Positions 46,246-56,558 are shown, counted from the first letter of the stretch. The stretch is DNA of 64,000 nucleotides from Sphingopyxis alaskensis RB2256 (GCF_000013985.1 NC_008048.1:2917001-2981000), one strand, 5' to 3'. The notes: a model not told the origin generated them from the letters alone. Translations and numbers: made by a program.

Positions 46246-46380
46246 GGGTGTTTTCCTCGAGGATATCCGGGCCGCGCCCCCCGCGACCCGGCGCCTATGT
46301 GCGTTCGCCGATCGCGAAGCGCAAGGGGAAAGGCCTATTTACAGACGCGGCCCTTGCAGGCCCCATCTATCCGTTCGCAT

Positions 46381-46442
46381 CGAGCGAAGTCGAGATGCCC
46401 CTCGACCCTATGCCGTTCCGATGGGTGTCTCGACTTCGCTCG
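46381..46442. repeat. 15-bp inverted repeat between rplO and secY
   Basis: CGAGCGAAGTCGAGA (46381-46395) and its exact complement (46428-46442) flank a 32-nt centre, with imperfect extension outward to about 46372 and 46452. Short elements with GAAGTCGAGA cores are widespread in sphingomonad intergenic DNA. Here it lies between the spc terminator and secY. Confidence 0.8.
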
Positions 46443-46466
46443 ACACGAACGGGAAATATCGGTCTT

Positions 46467-46506
46467 AAAATAACAAAGGGCGGTTCGTGCTGCGAACCAC
46501 CCTTTG
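46467..46506 (-). terminator. Rho-independent terminator after rplO
   Basis: Read on the minus strand, a 14-bp stem (one U-G pair) at 46506-46493 and 46487-46474 closes a 5-nt loop and is followed by TTATTTT. It begins 8 nt after the rplO stop. This is a textbook terminator and splits the spc operon before secY. Confidence 0.9.
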
Positions 46507-46513
46507 CCTTAAA

Positions 46514-47050
46514 TCAGGCGTTCTTGGCAGCCGCTTCGGCCTTGCGCGTCGCCTTCTTGCCGTCGCCTTCGGGCCTGGCTTCGGGCAGTTCGACCTTGCC
46601 GCCGGCCTTTTCGACCGCTTCAATCGCGCCCTTCGACGCGCCCGCGACCGCGAAAGTCACCTTGGCGGTCAGTTCGCCCTTGGCGAGGAGGCGGACGCCG
46701 TCCTTGCCACCGCGGGCGACGCCAGCGGCCTTGAGCGCGGCGTGGTCGATCGTCGCCTTGGCGTCGAGCTTCTTCGCGTCGATCAGCTTCTGGACCATGC
46801 CCAGATTGACGATCGCGAAATCCTTGCCGAAGATATTGTTGAAGCCGCGTTTCGGGATACGCATGTGGAGCGGCATCTGGCCGCCCTCGAAGCCGTTGAT
46901 CGCGACGCCGCTGCGCGCCTTCTGGCCCTTCTGGCCGCGGCCGGCGGTCTTGCCCTTGCCCGAGCCGATGCCGCGCCCGACGCGCATCCGGCCCTTGCGG
47001 GCGCCATTGTTGTCACGCAGTTCGTTAAGCTTGATCGTCATGTCTTGCAC
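46514..47050 (-). CDS. rplO: Ribosomal protein uL15
   Basis: The 178-residue protein has the Gly/Arg/Lys-rich N-terminal part ([22 protein letters not shown]) that binds 23S rRNA and a globular C-terminal domain. A Lys/Ala/Glu tail of about 25 residues extends beyond the E. coli length (144). It is the last gene before the terminator at 46467-46506 and is separated from rpmD by 64 nt that include a short palindrome. Confidence 0.97.
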   Translation of the reverse strand: MQDMTIKLNELRDNNGARKGRMRVGRGIGSGKGKTAGRGQKGQKARSGVAINGFEGGQMPLHMRIPKRGFNNIFGKDFAIVNLGMVQKLIDAKKLDAKATIDHAALKAAGVARGGKDGVRLLAKGELTAKVTFAVAGASKGAIEAVEKAGGKVELPEARPEGDGKKATRKAEAAAKNA

Positions 47051-47083
47051 TCGCTTTCGCTATGTTCGCGCTATGGATAAAGC

Positions 47084-47103
47084 CCCTCCCCTTCAGGGGA
47101 GGG
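47084..47103. repeat. Short palindrome between rplO and rpmD
   Basis: CCCTCCCC-TTCA-GGGGAGGG matches the repeat family seen at 38929-38952 and 39021-39040. It lies inside the spc operon in the 64-nt gap between the rpmD stop and rplO start. Confidence 0.65.
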
Positions 47104-47114
47104 CGTATTCCGTG

Positions 47115-47297
47115 TTAGTCGATCACCTCGACCATGTGCGGAAGCTTGCGGATCATGCCGCGCACCTCCGGCGTGTCGACCAGTTCGACCTCGCGGTGCA
47201 TCTTGCCCAGGCCGAGGCCGGTCAGGATCTTGCGCTGGTCCTTCGGACGGCGGATCGGCGAACCGATCTGGCGGATCTTGATCTTCTTGTCGGCCAT
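47115..47297 (-). CDS. rpmD: Ribosomal protein uL30
   Basis: The 60-residue protein is full length for bacterial L30, with the [20 protein letters not shown] core. It lies 4 nt after rpsE. The long 64-nt gap before rplO is unusual for this pair and contains a palindrome. Confidence 0.96.
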   Translation of the reverse strand: MADKKIKIRQIGSPIRRPKDQRKILTGLGLGKMHREVELVDTPEVRGMIRKLPHMVEVID

Positions 47298-47301
47298 CGT
47301 C

Positions 47302-48030
47302 TTACTCCGTCACCGCCGCGGCTTCGGCCTCGGCTGCGCGGTCGGACGCACCGCCACGCTTGATCAGGTCCGAAACCTTCTTGCCGCGGCGCTGCGCGAC
47401 CGACTTCGGGCTCGTCTGTTCGCCGAGCGCCTCGAAGGTCGCGCGGATCATGTTATAGGGGTTCGAGGTGCCGACCGACTTGGTCACCACATCGGCAACG
47501 CCCAGCGATTCGAACACGGCGCGCATCGGGCCACCGGCGATGATGCCGGTCCCGGCGGGCGCCGAACGCAGCGTCACATTGCCGGCGCCGAAGTGGCCGC
47601 GACCGTCATGGTGCAGCGTGCGGCCGTCGCGCAGCGGAACGCGGATCATCGCCTTCTTCGCGGCAGCGGTCGCCTTCGAAATGGCTTCGGGCACTTCGCG
47701 CGCCTTGCCATGGCCGAAACCGGCGCGGCCCTTGCCGTCGCCGACGACGACGAGCGCGGCGAAACCGAAGCGCTTGCCGCCCTTCACCGTCTTCGACACG
47801 CGGTTGATGTGGACGAGCTTTTCGATCAGCTCTTCGCCGCCATCCTCATCGCGCGGGCGACGGTCGTCGCGGCGACCACGGCCACCGTCACGCCCGCCAC
47901 GGCCGCCATCGCGGCCGCCACCGCCACGACCGCGACGCGGTGCCTGGCTCGTGACTTCGGCGTTGGTGGCTTCGGGGGCCAGGGTCGCTTCGGGCTGGTT
48001 GCCCGGACCGGTGCTGTTTTCGTCTGCCAT
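47302..48030 (-). CDS. rpsE: Ribosomal protein uS5 with RG-rich N-terminal extension
   Basis: The 242-residue protein has a normal S5 core from about residue 66 to 230 ([20 protein letters not shown], then the GGPMRAVFE segment), needed for decoding accuracy. Before it are about 65 extra residues, including a Gly/Arg/Asp tract at 32-60 with several RGG/RDGG units. E. coli S5 has 167 residues. The extension starts with the normal ATG 48030, 2 nt after rplR. Confidence 0.96.
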   Translation of the reverse strand: MADENSTGPGNQPEATLAPEATNAEVTSQAPRRGRGGGGRDGGRGGRDGGRGRRDDRRPRDEDGGEELIEKLVHINRVSKTVKGGKRFGFAALVVVGDGKGRAGFGHGKAREVPEAISKATAAAKKAMIRVPLRDGRTLHHDGRGHFGAGNVTLRSAPAGTGIIAGGPMRAVFESLGVADVVTKSVGTSNPYNMIRATFEALGEQTSPKSVAQRRGKKVSDLIKRGGASDRAAEAEAAAVTE

Positions 48031-48032
48031 GA

Positions 48033-48386
48033 TTAGAACTCCAATCCGCCTTCGCGCGCCGCGTCGGCCAGCGCCTTGATGCGCCCGTGGAACAGGAAGC
48101 CGCCACGGTCGAACACGACCTGCGTCACGCCCGCCTTCTTGGCGGCGGCGGCAAGGCGCTTGCCGACATCGGCAGCCGCCGCGGTGGTCGCACCCGTCTT
48201 GCCGCGGACATCCTTGTCGAGCGTCGAGGCGGCGGCCAGCGTCGTGCCGGCGGCATCATCAATAAGCTGCGCATAGATGTGGCGGCCCGAACGGTGCACC
48301 GACAGGCGCGGACGCCCGGCGGCGCGCTGGCGGAGCGCAGTGCGGACGCGCTGGCGGCGTTTTTCGAATTGGGTAAGATGTGCCAT
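48033..48386 (-). CDS. rplR: Ribosomal protein uL18
   Basis: The 117-residue protein has the typical [12 protein letters not shown] and [24 protein letters not shown] motifs and mediates 5S rRNA attachment to the large subunit with L5. It lies 3 nt after rplF and 2 nt before rpsE. Confidence 0.96.
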   Translation of the reverse strand: MAHLTQFEKRRQRVRTALRQRAAGRPRLSVHRSGRHIYAQLIDDAAGTTLAAASTLDKDVRGKTGATTAAAADVGKRLAAAAKKAGVTQVVFDRGGFLFHGRIKALADAAREGGLEF

Positions 48387-48389
48387 GGC

Positions 48390-48923
48390 TTACTTCTTCT
48401 TGCCTTCTTTGCGGAAGATGTACTCGCCGCGATATTTGATGCCCTTGCCCTTATAGGGTTCGGGCTTGCGCCAGCGGCGGATTTCCGCCGCAACCTGGCC
48501 GACCTGCTGCTTGTCGATGCCGCTGATCTCGATCGTCGTGTTGTCCGGCGTCTTGATCTCGATACCGTCGGGCACCGCGAAATCGACATCGTGGCTGTAG
48601 CCAAGCTGCAGCTTCAGATTCTTGCCCTGCGCGTTGGCGCGATAGCCGACACCGGTGATTTCGAGCACCTTGGTGAAACCCTCGGTCACGCCCGTGACGA
48701 GATTCTGCACCAGTGTGCGCTGCATGCCCCAGAAGGCGCGGGCTTCACGGCTGTCGTTCGCGGGCTGCACCGAAATGCTGCCGTCGCCGACTTCATATTT
48801 GATATTGTCCGACAGCGACATCGCGAGCGTGCCCTTCGGCCCCTTGACCGACAGCTGGCCGCCGTCGATCGCGGCGGTGACGCCGCTCGGGATTTCGACT
48901 GCCTTTTTCCCAATGCGCGACAT
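48390..48923 (-). CDS. rplF: Ribosomal protein uL6
   Basis: The 177-residue protein starts [15 protein letters not shown] and ends in the [14 protein letters not shown] motif near the C-terminus, both standard for L6, which lies near the factor-binding site. Its ATG shares one base with the rpsH stop (TGATG). Confidence 0.97.
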   Translation of the reverse strand: MSRIGKKAVEIPSGVTAAIDGGQLSVKGPKGTLAMSLSDNIKYEVGDGSISVQPANDSREARAFWGMQRTLVQNLVTGVTEGFTKVLEITGVGYRANAQGKNLKLQLGYSHDVDFAVPDGIEIKTPDNTTIEISGIDKQQVGQVAAEIRRWRKPEPYKGKGIKYRGEYIFRKEGKKK

Positions 48924-49327
48924 CAGAACACCTCCGCCAGCACTTCGCCGCCGACATTCTGCTCGCGGGCTTCGGCATCCGACAGGACGCCCCGCGGCGT
49001 CGACACGATGGTGATGCCAAGGCCGTTGCGCACGATCGGCAGCTCTTTCGAGCCCGAATAGACGCGGCGGCCCGGCTTGGACACGCGGGCCACGTGGCGG
49101 ATCGCCGGCTGGCCCTCGAAATACTTCAGCTCGATGCGGATGCCCTTGTGCTGGCCCTTCGCGCCCAGCGCTTCTTCGCTGTAGCCGCGGATATAGCCTT
49201 CGCGCTGGAGCACGTCGAGGACACGGACGCGCAGCGTCGAAGCCGGCGTCAGGACGCTGTCCTTCTTCGCCTGCTGGCCGTTGCGGATGCGGGTGAGCAT
49301 ATCACCCAAAGGATCGGTCATTGCCAT
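48923..49327 (-). CDS. rpsH: Ribosomal protein uS8
   Basis: The 134-residue protein begins [18 protein letters not shown] and has the C-terminal [14 protein letters not shown] signature. S8 organises the central domain of 16S rRNA and represses the spc operon in E. coli by binding mRNA; a similar site here was not tested. It lies 12 nt after rpsN. Confidence 0.97.
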   Translation of the reverse strand: MAMTDPLGDMLTRIRNGQQAKKDSVLTPASTLRVRVLDVLQREGYIRGYSEEALGAKGQHKGIRIELKYFEGQPAIRHVARVSKPGRRVYSGSKELPIVRNGLGITIVSTPRGVLSDAEAREQNVGGEVLAEVF

Positions 49328-49339
49328 CTTGCGTCTTCC

Positions 49340-49645
49340 TTACCAGCTCGACTTCACAACGCCGGGGATCAGGCCCTTGTTGGCCAGATCGCGGAGCTGC
49401 ACACGGCACAGCCGGAACTTGCGATAATAGGCGCGCGGCCGGCCCGTCAGCTCGCACCGGTTGCGGATGCGGGTCGGGTTGCCGTTGCGCGGGATTTCCG
49501 CCATCTTGAGGCGCGCGATCAGCCGTTCGCCATCGTCGAGCGAGCTATCCGCGGCTATCGCCTTCAGCTTCGCATAACGGCCGGCATATTTCTTCACCAG
49601 CTTCTTGCGACGCTCATTCTTGTTCACCGAACTCAGTTTCGCCAT
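49340..49645 (-). CDS. rpsN: Ribosomal protein uS14, zinc-independent form
   Basis: The 101-residue protein is the long S14 form with no CXXC pairs, so it needs no zinc. It has the [14 protein letters not shown] core and ends KSSW. It follows rplE by 53 nt. Confidence 0.96.
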   Translation of the reverse strand: MAKLSSVNKNERRKKLVKKYAGRYAKLKAIAADSSLDDGERLIARLKMAEIPRNGNPTRIRNRCELTGRPRAYYRKFRLCRVQLRDLANKGLIPGVVKSSW

Positions 49646-49698
49646 GACTTAAGTTCTCTTTCCTTCTTGAAAGAGCCTGCCTGGTCCCTTGAAAGGGA

Positions 49699-50277
49699 TC
49701 AGGCGGCTTCCTTTTCCTGCGCTTCGATCGGGAAGGGGAAGCCGAACAGCCTGAGCAGTTCGCGGGCCTCTTCGTCGGTGCGAGCGGTGGTGGTGACGAT
49801 CACGTCCATGCCGCGCACCTGGTCGATGCGGTCATAGTTGATCTCGGGGAAGATGATCTGCTCTTTCAGGCCCATGGCATAGTTGCCACGGCCATCGAAG
49901 CTTTTCGCCGATACGCCGCGGAAGTCGCGGATGCGCGGCATCGCGATCGTGATCAGCCGGTCGAGGAACTCGTACATGCGTTCGCGGCGCAGCGTGACCT
50001 TGCAACCGATCGGCATGCCTTCGCGCAGCTTGAACTGCGCGATCGACTTCTTCGCCTTGGTGACGACGGGCTTCTGACCGGCGATGAGCTCCATCTCGGC
50101 AGCGGCCGCTTCGACCTTCTTCTTGTCCTGCGTGGCTTCGCCGACACCCATGTTGAGGGTGATCTTCTCGATCTTCGGCACTTCCATCGCATTTTTATAA
50201 CCAAACTTGTCGGTCATCGCCTTGACGATCTTGTCGTCATACAGCTTCTTCATGCGCGGGGTGTAATTGTCAGCCAT
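49699..50277 (-). CDS. rplE: Ribosomal protein uL5
   Basis: The 192-residue 5S rRNA-binding protein has [11 protein letters not shown] near residue 40 and the [19 protein letters not shown] motif near 150. Its ATG overlaps the rplX end by 8 nt. A short C-terminal extension (QEKEAA) follows the core. Confidence 0.97.
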   Translation of the reverse strand: MADNYTPRMKKLYDDKIVKAMTDKFGYKNAMEVPKIEKITLNMGVGEATQDKKKVEAAAAEMELIAGQKPVVTKAKKSIAQFKLREGMPIGCKVTLRRERMYEFLDRLITIAMPRIRDFRGVSAKSFDGRGNYAMGLKEQIIFPEINYDRIDQVRGMDVIVTTTARTDEEARELLRLFGFPFPIEAQEKEAA

Positions 50278-50587
50278 TGATCGTCTCCCCGGACTTCACG
50301 GCCACGCGGACCTTCTTGCCGTCCCTGGTTTCAAAACGAACGCGCGTCGGCTTGCCGGTCTTGGGGTCGGCCAGCGCGACCTTGCTCGCGAACAGCGGCG
50401 CTTCCTTGCGTTCGAGACCGCCCTGCGGGTTCTGCTGGGTCGGCTTGCGGTGACGGGTGATGACATTGACGCCCGCAACGACGACCTTGCCGTCCTTCGG
50501 CAGCGCCTGCGTCACTTCACCGGTCTTGCCCTTGTCCTTGCCGGACAGGACGACGACCGTGTCGCCCTTCTTGATCTTGTTCGCCAT
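50270..50587 (-). CDS. rplX: Ribosomal protein uL24
   Basis: The 105-residue protein has the KOW motif near the start ([20 protein letters not shown]) and is an early assembly protein of the large subunit. It lies 2 nt after rplN and overlaps rplE by 8 nt. Confidence 0.97.
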   Translation of the reverse strand: MANKIKKGDTVVVLSGKDKGKTGEVTQALPKDGKVVVAGVNVITRHRKPTQQNPQGGLERKEAPLFASKVALADPKTGKPTRVRFETRDGKKVRVAVKSGETING

Positions 50588-50589
50588 GG

Positions 50590-50958
50590 TCAGAGCACCT
50601 CCGGCGCCAGGCTGATGATCTTCATATAGCCGCGGCCGCGCAGTTCGCGGACGACGGGGCCGAAGATACGCGTGCCGATCGGCTCTTCATTCTTGTTGAC
50701 GAGCACGGCGGCGTTGCTGTCGAACCGGATCACCGACCCGTCGGCGCGGCGCACATCCTTGGCGGTGCGGACGATGACGGCGCGATGCACGTCGCCCTTC
50801 TTCACCTTGCCGCGCGGCTGCGCCTCCTTGATCGACACGACGATGACGTCGCCCACGCCGGCGGTGCGACGCTTCGACCCGCCCAGCACCTTGATGCACT
50901 GGACACGCTTCGCGCCGCTGTTGTCGGCGACTTCCAATTGTGACTGCATCTGGATCAT
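50590..50958 (-). CDS. rplN: Ribosomal protein uL14
   Basis: The 122-residue protein begins [17 protein letters not shown] and contains the [11 protein letters not shown] strand, typical of L14, which contacts 16S rRNA and the silencing factor RsfS. It follows rpsQ by 68 nt, the longest gap of this part of the block. Confidence 0.97.
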   Translation of the reverse strand: MIQMQSQLEVADNSGAKRVQCIKVLGGSKRRTAGVGDVIVVSIKEAQPRGKVKKGDVHRAVIVRTAKDVRRADGSVIRFDSNAAVLVNKNEEPIGTRIFGPVVRELRGRGYMKIISLAPEVL

Positions 50959-51026
50959 CGATGCATTTCCTTCTTCCTTGGCCTACCGGGCCGTCCCGGC
51001 GGTTCCGTGAAAATCTGACGAAGCCC

Positions 51027-51293
51027 TCAGGCTTCGGCCGCTTTCGCCTTGGTCGAGGTTTCGACCTTGTCGAGCACCTTCCAGGTCTTCAGCTTCGAAA
51101 TCGGCTTCGTTTCCTCGATGCGGACGGTTTCGCCAGCCTTGATGGCGTTGTCCTCATCGTGGGCGTGATACTTTTTCGAACGGCGGATGATCTTGCCGTA
51201 CAGAGGGTGCTTCACCTTCCGCTCGACCTTCACCACGACGGTCTTGTCGCCCTTGTCGGACACCACCGTGCCGGTCAGAATGCGCTTCGGCAT
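51027..51293 (-). CDS. rpsQ: Ribosomal protein uS17
   Basis: The 88-residue protein has the OB-fold signature [14 protein letters not shown] at its start and [14 protein letters not shown] near the end. It lies 11 nt after rpmC. Confidence 0.97.
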
Positions 51294-51304
51294 GACGTGT
51301 CTCC

Positions 51305-51508
51305 TTATTTCGCGGCCGAGCGCGCACGCTCGGTCTGCACGGTCTTGATGCGGGCGATCGAGCGCCGCACTTCCTTGACGCGCGAAGCCTTTTCGAGCTG
51401 GCCGGTCGCCGCCTGGAAGCGGAGGTTGAACGCCTCGCGCTTGAGTTCGCCGAGCTGTTCGGCGAGCTGATCGTCGGTCTTGGCCTTGAAATCGTCGGTC
51501 TTGGCCAT
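51305..51508 (-). CDS. rpmC: Ribosomal protein uL29
   Basis: The 67-residue helical protein has the [16 protein letters not shown] core and binds near the peptide exit tunnel. It lies 4 nt after rplP. Confidence 0.96.
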
Positions 51509-51512
51509 GTCC

Positions 51513-51944
51513 TTAGCCCTCCAGGTGCGAGGTGTCGCCGAGGCGGGCGATCACCTTCGTCTTGATCGGCAGCTTCATCGCCGCACGCTCGAATGCCAGC
51601 GCGGCCACGGGGCCGGGAACGCCGTCGAGTTCGAACAGGATGCGACCGGGCTTGACGCGGGCGGCCCAGTATTCGGGCGAACCCTTGCCCTTGCCCATGC
51701 GGACTTCGGCCGGCTTCGACGACACGGGGACGTCGGGGAAGATACGGATCCACAGGCGGCCCTGGCGCTTGATCGCGCGGCTGATCGCGCGGCGCGCCGC
51801 TTCGATCTGGCGCGCGGTGATGCGCTCGGGTTCCATCGCCTTCAGGCCATAGGAGCCGAAGTTCAGGCTGGTTCCGCCCTTGGCATTGCCATGGATGCGG
51901 CCCTTGAAAGCCTTGCGGAACTTGGTTTTTTTCGGTTGCAGCAT
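51513..51944 (-). CDS. rplP: Ribosomal protein uL16
   Basis: The 143-residue protein begins [16 protein letters not shown] and has the [17 protein letters not shown] loop near the A site. It lies 11 nt after rpsC. Confidence 0.97.
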   Translation of the reverse strand: MLQPKKTKFRKAFKGRIHGNAKGGTSLNFGSYGLKAMEPERITARQIEAARRAISRAIKRQGRLWIRIFPDVPVSSKPAEVRMGKGKGSPEYWAARVKPGRILFELDGVPGPVAALAFERAAMKLPIKTKVIARLGDTSHLEG

Positions 51945-51955
51945 GTCAGCGTTCC

Positions 51956-52663
51956 TTAGCGGCGATCTTCACGCGCCGGACGGACACCCGTCGTCTGCGC
52001 ATCGAGCATCAGACGGTCGGTCGCCATCGGGTCGTGACCCAGTATCTCGCCCTTGAAGATCCACACCTTGATCCCGCACACGCCATAGGCGGTGTGCGCT
52101 TCGGCCTCGGCATAATCGACATTGGCGCGCAGCGTGTGCAGCGGCACCCGGCCTTCGCGATACCATTCGGTGCGTGCGATTTCCGCGCCGCCCAGACGGC
52201 CGGCGCAGTTGATGCGGATGCCTTCGGCGCCGAGACGCATCGCCGACTGGACGGCGCGCTTCATCGCGCGGCGGAAGGCGACGCGGCGTTCGAGCTGGTC
52301 GGCGATGCCCTGCGCGACGAGCTTGGCGTCAACTTCGGGCTTGCGGATTTCGACGATGTTCAGCGACACGTCGCTGCCCGTCATCTCGCCCAGCTTCTTG
52401 CGCAGCTTTTCGATGTCGGCGCCCTTCTTGCCGATGATGACGCCCGGACGGGCGGCATAGATCGACACGCGGCACAGCTTGGCGGGACGCTCGATCACGA
52501 CCTTCGAGATCGCCGCCTGCGGCAGGGCCTTGAACACATATTGGCGGATCTTCAGATCCTCGACCAACATGCGGCCATAGTCTTCGCCTTCGGCGAACCA
52601 GCGGCTGTCCCAGGTGCGGTTGACCTGCAGGCGCAGGCCGATCGGATTGCTCTTCTGGCCCAT
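51956..52663 (-). CDS. rpsC: Ribosomal protein uS3
   Basis: The 235-residue protein begins [14 protein letters not shown], has a KH domain with the [13 protein letters not shown] loop near residue 80, and a C-terminal domain near the mRNA entry. It lies 1 nt after rplV. Confidence 0.97.
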   Translation of the reverse strand: MGQKSNPIGLRLQVNRTWDSRWFAEGEDYGRMLVEDLKIRQYVFKALPQAAISKVVIERPAKLCRVSIYAARPGVIIGKKGADIEKLRKKLGEMTGSDVSLNIVEIRKPEVDAKLVAQGIADQLERRVAFRRAMKRAVQSAMRLGAEGIRINCAGRLGGAEIARTEWYREGRVPLHTLRANVDYAEAEAHTAYGVCGIKVWIFKGEILGHDPMATDRLMLDAQTTGVRPAREDRR

Positions 52664-52664
52664 C

Positions 52665-53045
52665 TTACGCCTCTTCTTCCTGTTCGCGCACGACGATGCG
52701 GATGCGGCTGAACGGCTTGACGATCCGGGTCGACTTGCCGCGGCCGCGTGCGTGCCAGCGCTTCATCGAGAGCGACTTGCCGACGCTCGCTTCCTTGACG
52801 ACGAGGGCGTCGACGTCGAGATTGTGGTTGTTTTCCGCGTTGGCGACGGCGCTGGCGAGAACCTTGCGCACGTCGACGGCCATCGCCTTCTTCGAAAAGG
52901 CGAGGACGTTCATCGCGTCTTCGACCTTGCGGCCGCGGATCAGCGCGGCGACGAGGTTGAGCTTCTGCGCCGAGCCGCGGATCTGCGTGCCGACCGAGAG
53001 CGCCTCATTGTCCGCAACGCGGCGGGGGGACTTTTCCTTGCCCAT
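52665..53045 (-). CDS. rplV: Ribosomal protein uL22
   Basis: The 126-residue protein has the tunnel-lining hairpin (about 80-100) with [16 protein letters not shown] and ends in Glu-rich EEEA. The first codon overlaps the rpsS stop by one base (TAATG). Confidence 0.97.
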   Translation of the reverse strand: MGKEKSPRRVADNEALSVGTQIRGSAQKLNLVAALIRGRKVEDAMNVLAFSKKAMAVDVRKVLASAVANAENNHNLDVDALVVKEASVGKSLSMKRWHARGRGKSTRIVKPFSRIRIVVREQEEEA

Positions 53046-53320
53046 TAGCGTTTGCCCTTCTTGTCAGCCGCGTGGCCGGGGAAGAAGCGCGTCGGCGCAA
53101 ATTCACCCAGTTTCATGCCGACCATGTCTTCATTGACCGACACCGGCACGAACTTGCGGCCGTTGTAGACGTTGAAGGTCAGCCCGACGAACTGCGGCAG
53201 GATGGTGGACCGGCGCGACCAGGTCTTGATCGGGGCAGTGCTGCCGCCTTCCTGGGCCGTTTCGGCTTTCTTGAGGAGATGAAGGTCCACGAACGGACCC
53301 TTCCAGACCGAGCGAGCCAT
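53045..53320 (-). CDS. rpsS: Ribosomal protein uS19
   Basis: The 91-residue protein begins [12 protein letters not shown] and has the [22 protein letters not shown] motif. It contacts S13 and 16S rRNA in the head. It lies 3 nt after rplB. Confidence 0.97.
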   Translation of the reverse strand: MARSVWKGPFVDLHLLKKAETAQEGGSTAPIKTWSRRSTILPQFVGLTFNVYNGRKFVPVSVNEDMVGMKLGEFAPTRFFPGHAADKKGKR

Positions 53321-53323
53321 GGC

Positions 53324-54160
53324 TTACCTCTTCTTCTTCGCGTGACGCGACCGGATGATCATCTTGTCGGTCGACTTGTTGTGACGGGTCCGGGCGCCCT
53401 TGGTCGGCTTGCCCCACGGGGTGACCGGATGACGACCGCCCGAGGTGCGGCCTTCGCCACCGCCGTGCGGGTGATCGACCGGGTTCTTGGCGACACCGCG
53501 CGTCAGCGGGCGCTTGCCGAGCCAGCGGTTGCGGCCGGCCTTGCCCAGATTGGTGTTCTGGTTGTCGGGGTTCGACACCGCGCCGACCGTGCCCATGCAC
53601 TCGCCGCGGATGTACCGCTGTTCGCCCGAACCGAGACGCACGATGACAAGGCCGCGGTCACGACCGACGACCTGCGCATAGGTGCCGGCCGAACGGGCGA
53701 TCTGGCCGCCCTTGCCCGGCTTCATCTCGATATTGTGGACGATCGTGCCGACCGGCATCTGCGCGAGTTCCATCGCATTGCCAGGCTTCACGTCGGTTTT
53801 CTTGCCCGCGACGATCGTGTCGCCGACCGCCAGGCGCTGCGGCGCCAGGATATAGGCGAGTTCGCCGTCCTCATATTTGACGAGGGCGATGAACGCCGTG
53901 CGGTTGGGGTCATATTCCAGCCGTTCGACGGTCGCCGGCACGTCCCACTTGCGACGTTTGAAGTCGATAAAGCGGTACTTCTGCTTGTGGCCGCCGGCGA
54001 TGCCGCGCGAGGTCACATGCCCCTTGTTGTTGCGACCCCCGGTCTTGCGCTTGCCTTCGGTCAGCGCCTTGACGGGCTTGCCCTTCCACAGCGCCGACTT
54101 GTCGACGAGGATCAGGCCGCGCTGTCCGGGGCTCGTCGGATTATAGGATTTGAGTGCCAT
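53324..54160 (-). CDS. rplB: Ribosomal protein uL2
   Basis: The 278-residue protein is standard length and contains [16 protein letters not shown] near 224-239, the segment whose His lies by the peptidyl-transferase centre. Many basic motifs bind 23S rRNA. It lies 22 nt after rplW. Confidence 0.97.
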   Translation of the reverse strand: MALKSYNPTSPGQRGLILVDKSALWKGKPVKALTEGKRKTGGRNNKGHVTSRGIAGGHKQKYRFIDFKRRKWDVPATVERLEYDPNRTAFIALVKYEDGELAYILAPQRLAVGDTIVAGKKTDVKPGNAMELAQMPVGTIVHNIEMKPGKGGQIARSAGTYAQVVGRDRGLVIVRLGSGEQRYIRGECMGTVGAVSNPDNQNTNLGKAGRNRWLGKRPLTRGVAKNPVDHPHGGGEGRTSGGRHPVTPWGKPTKGARTRHNKSTDKMIIRSRHAKKKR

Positions 54161-54182
54161 TTTTTCTGCCTTCCCCTATCCG

Positions 54183-54491
54183 TCAGACGCCGGTGGTGAC
54201 GTCGATCGACTGGCCTTCGGCCAGGCGGACGATCGCCTTCTTCACGTCGCTGCGGGTGTAGGGCTTGCCCTTCCAGCGCTTGGTCTTGCCCTTGGTGACG
54301 AGCGTGTTCACGCCCACCACCTTGACATCGAACAGCGCCTCGACGGCGGCCTTGATCGCGGGCTTGGTCGCGTCGCGCGCGACCTTGAACACCACGGCGT
54401 TGTTTTCGCTGAGCAGCGTCGACTTTTCGGTGATCACCGGAGCGAGGATCACGTCATAGTGCCGTGCGTCGACTGTTTTTGCCTTAGCCAT
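54183..54491 (-). CDS. rplW: Ribosomal protein uL23
   Basis: The 102-residue protein has APVITEKST near residue 17 and the [18 protein letters not shown] segment. It lies at the exit tunnel and binds trigger factor and SRP. It overlaps the rplD end by 8 nt. Confidence 0.97.
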
Positions 54492-55110
54492 TGCAGCGTG
54501 CCTCCAGCTTTTCGACCGCCGCGCGGGTCAGGACCAGCGTGTCGGCACGGACGATGTCATAGACATTGGCACCGATCGCGGGCAGCGCATCGACACCGAT
54601 CAGGTTGGCCGAAGCCATCGCGAAGCTTTCGTGAACCGCGTCCCCGTCGATGAACAGCGCGCGCTTGCCGAGGTCGAGCTTGCCGAGCTTGCCGGCGAGC
54701 GCCTTGGTCTTCGCGTCCTTGAGCTCGAGCGTGTCGATGACGACGAGCTTGCCGCCCTTCGCCTTGTCGCTCAGCGCCATCTTGAGGCCGAGGGTGCGGA
54801 TCTTCTTGTTCAGCGAGTGACCGAAGGTGCGGGCCCGCGGGCCGTGCGCCTTGCCGCCGCCGATGAAGATCGGCGCCCGGCGGTCGCCGTGACGCGCCGT
54901 ACCGCCGCCCTTCTGGCGACCGAACTTCTTGCCGGTGCGGGCGACGTCGCTGCGCTCGCGGGCGGCGCGGGCCGGGCCGCGGCGCTTTTCGAGCTGCCAG
55001 GCGACGACACGGTGCAGGATGTCGGCACGCGCATCGAGCCCGAAGACGTCGTCGTTAAGGTCGATGTCGGCGCCAGCCTTGCCATCGAGGGTCTGAACCT
55101 TGATCTTCAT
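54484..55110 (-). CDS. rplD: Ribosomal protein uL4
   Basis: The 208-residue protein has the long tunnel loop (about 45-95), including [18 protein letters not shown]. In E. coli L4 represses the S10 operon through an mRNA leader. If that feedback exists here it would have to work on the rpsJ or rplC leaders described separately. Confidence 0.97.
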
Positions 55111-55112
55111 GA

Positions 55113-55886
55113 TCAGGACTCCTGTGCGCCGTCGGTCGCCGCGGTGTCGACGACAGCCTCTTCGGCCGGCGTTTCGACCGGCGCGTCAGCCGGGGCAGTG
55201 TTTGTGTTGGCCGCGCTCTTGATGCTCGCCGGATAGGGAGCCTCGGGGTGGCGCGGCAGCTTCACCGCATCGCGGACGAGCAGCCAGCCGCCCTTCGATC
55301 CGGGGACCGAACCCTTGACGAAGAGAAGGCCGCGCTCGGCATCGGTGCGGACGATTTCGAGATTCTGCTGGGTGCGGTTGCGCGCGCCCATGTGACCGGC
55401 CATCTTCTTGTTCTTGAAGACGCGGCCCGGATCCTGGCGGTTGCCCGTCGAACCATGCGCACGGTGGCTGATCGAAACGCCGTGGGTGGCGCGCATACCG
55501 CCGAAGCCCCAGCGCTTCATCGCGCCGGCAAAGCCCTTGCCCTGCGTCACGCCCTGAATGTCGACCATCTGGCCGGCGACGAAATGGTCGGCCGACAGTT
55601 CGGCGCCGACGTCGAGCGTCGCGTCGTCGGCGACGCGGAACTCGACGAGCTTCGCCTTGGGTTCGACCTCGGCCTTGCCATAGGCGCCGCGCTGCGGCTT
55701 GGCGACATTCTTCGCCTTCGCCGTGCCGGCACCCAGTTGAACGGCCACATAGCCGTCGCGTTCCTTATCGCGCACGGAAACGACCTGACAGCCTTCAAGG
55801 CTCAGGACGGTGACGGGCACATGGCGGCCATCATCCTGAAACAGGCGGGTCATCCCCATTTTTTTCGCGATCACGCCAGTCCGCAT
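55113..55886 (-). CDS. rplC: Ribosomal protein uL3 with acidic C-terminal tail
   Basis: The 257-residue protein has the core [16 protein letters not shown] at its start and the [23 protein letters not shown] central loop near the peptidyl-transferase centre. After residue 223 a 34-residue Ala/Thr/Glu-rich tail follows, absent from E. coli L3 (209). Start 55886 is fixed by AGGAG. It is preceded by the 314-nt structured gap rather than directly by rpsJ. Confidence 0.96.
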   Translation of the reverse strand: MRTGVIAKKMGMTRLFQDDGRHVPVTVLSLEGCQVVSVRDKERDGYVAVQLGAGTAKAKNVAKPQRGAYGKAEVEPKAKLVEFRVADDATLDVGAELSADHFVAGQMVDIQGVTQGKGFAGAMKRWGFGGMRATHGVSISHRAHGSTGNRQDPGRVFKNKKMAGHMGARNRTQQNLEIVRTDAERGLLFVKGSVPGSKGGWLLVRDAVKLPRHPEAPYPASIKSAANTNTAPADAPVETPAEEAVVDTAATDGAQES

Positions 55887-56200
55887 GATCCATACTCCTG
55901 AACAGAGGCCGGGCGGACCATTCCGCACGGCTTGCGAGACCCCGTCGGACCTGTCCGACGAGAACCCTCCCAGCCCATATTTCGATGCGTCGCCCCGTCC
56001 GGGCTGAGGTGCCGCCATCCCGAAGGAAGGCGGCGAGACGGGGGACGCAGCCCGGACCAAATCTCTTCCGAAGAAGACGTCCGGCGGTATCCTCCGAAAC
56101 CTGTTGTGTTCCTGCAAAAGCAGGAACCCAGGGCGGCTTCAGCGCGGCCGGTCGGCCGCTTCTACCCTGGGCTCCGGACCAGGTCCGGAGCACGTTGGCC
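55887..56200. repeat. 314-nt structured gap between rpsJ and rplC
   Basis: No gene is seen. Several perfect inverted repeats fill it: GTCGGAC-CT-GTCCGAC (55944-55959), GTCCGGGCTG at 55997-56006 with CAGCCCGGAC at 56048-56057, GTTCCTGC-AAAA-GCAGGAAC (56108-56127), CCCAGGG/CCCTGGG (56127-56133 and 56165-56171) and CTCCGGAC-CAG-GTCCGGAG (56172-56190). The part near 56100-56190 looks like a composite extragenic repeat. It may act as leader, terminator or both. Confidence 0.8.
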
Positions 56201-56512
56201 TTACGCCAACTTGATCTCGACATTCACGCCCGCGGCAAGGTCGAGCTTCATCAGCGCGTCGACCGTCTGCGGGGTGGGCTGCACGATGTCGAGCAGCCGC
56301 TTGTGGGTGCGCACCTCGAACTGCTCGCGCGACTTCTTGTCGATGTGCGGGCCGCGGTTCACGGTGAATTTTTCAATGCGCGTCGGCAGCGGGATCGGAC
56401 CGCGAATGAGTGCGCCCGTGCGACGTGCCGTGTCGGCGATGTCGGTGGTGGCCTGATCGAGCACGCGGTGATCAAAGGCCTTCAGGCGAATGCGAATATT
56501 CTGCGTTTCCAT
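56201..56512 (-). CDS. rpsJ: Ribosomal protein uS10
   Basis: The 103-residue protein begins [19 protein letters not shown] and carries the [24 protein letters not shown] motif. It is also part of the NusB-NusE antitermination complex. ATG 56512 gives the standard length. It follows tuf by 148 nt and precedes the long structured gap. Confidence 0.97.
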   Translation of the reverse strand: METQNIRIRLKAFDHRVLDQATTDIADTARRTGALIRGPIPLPTRIEKFTVNRGPHIDKKSREQFEVRTHKRLLDIVQPTPQTVDALMKLDLAAGVNVEIKLA

Positions 56513-56558
56513 GACTGTTCCAGTCGAATCCCGTCTAACGATGCGAAAGAGCCGAAAT

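Noticed and set aside
47830-47950. Short tandem GC-rich repeats that could look like a repeat array
   Set aside because: They are codons of the RG-rich extension of S5, with no fixed repeat unit or spacers; not a CRISPR.
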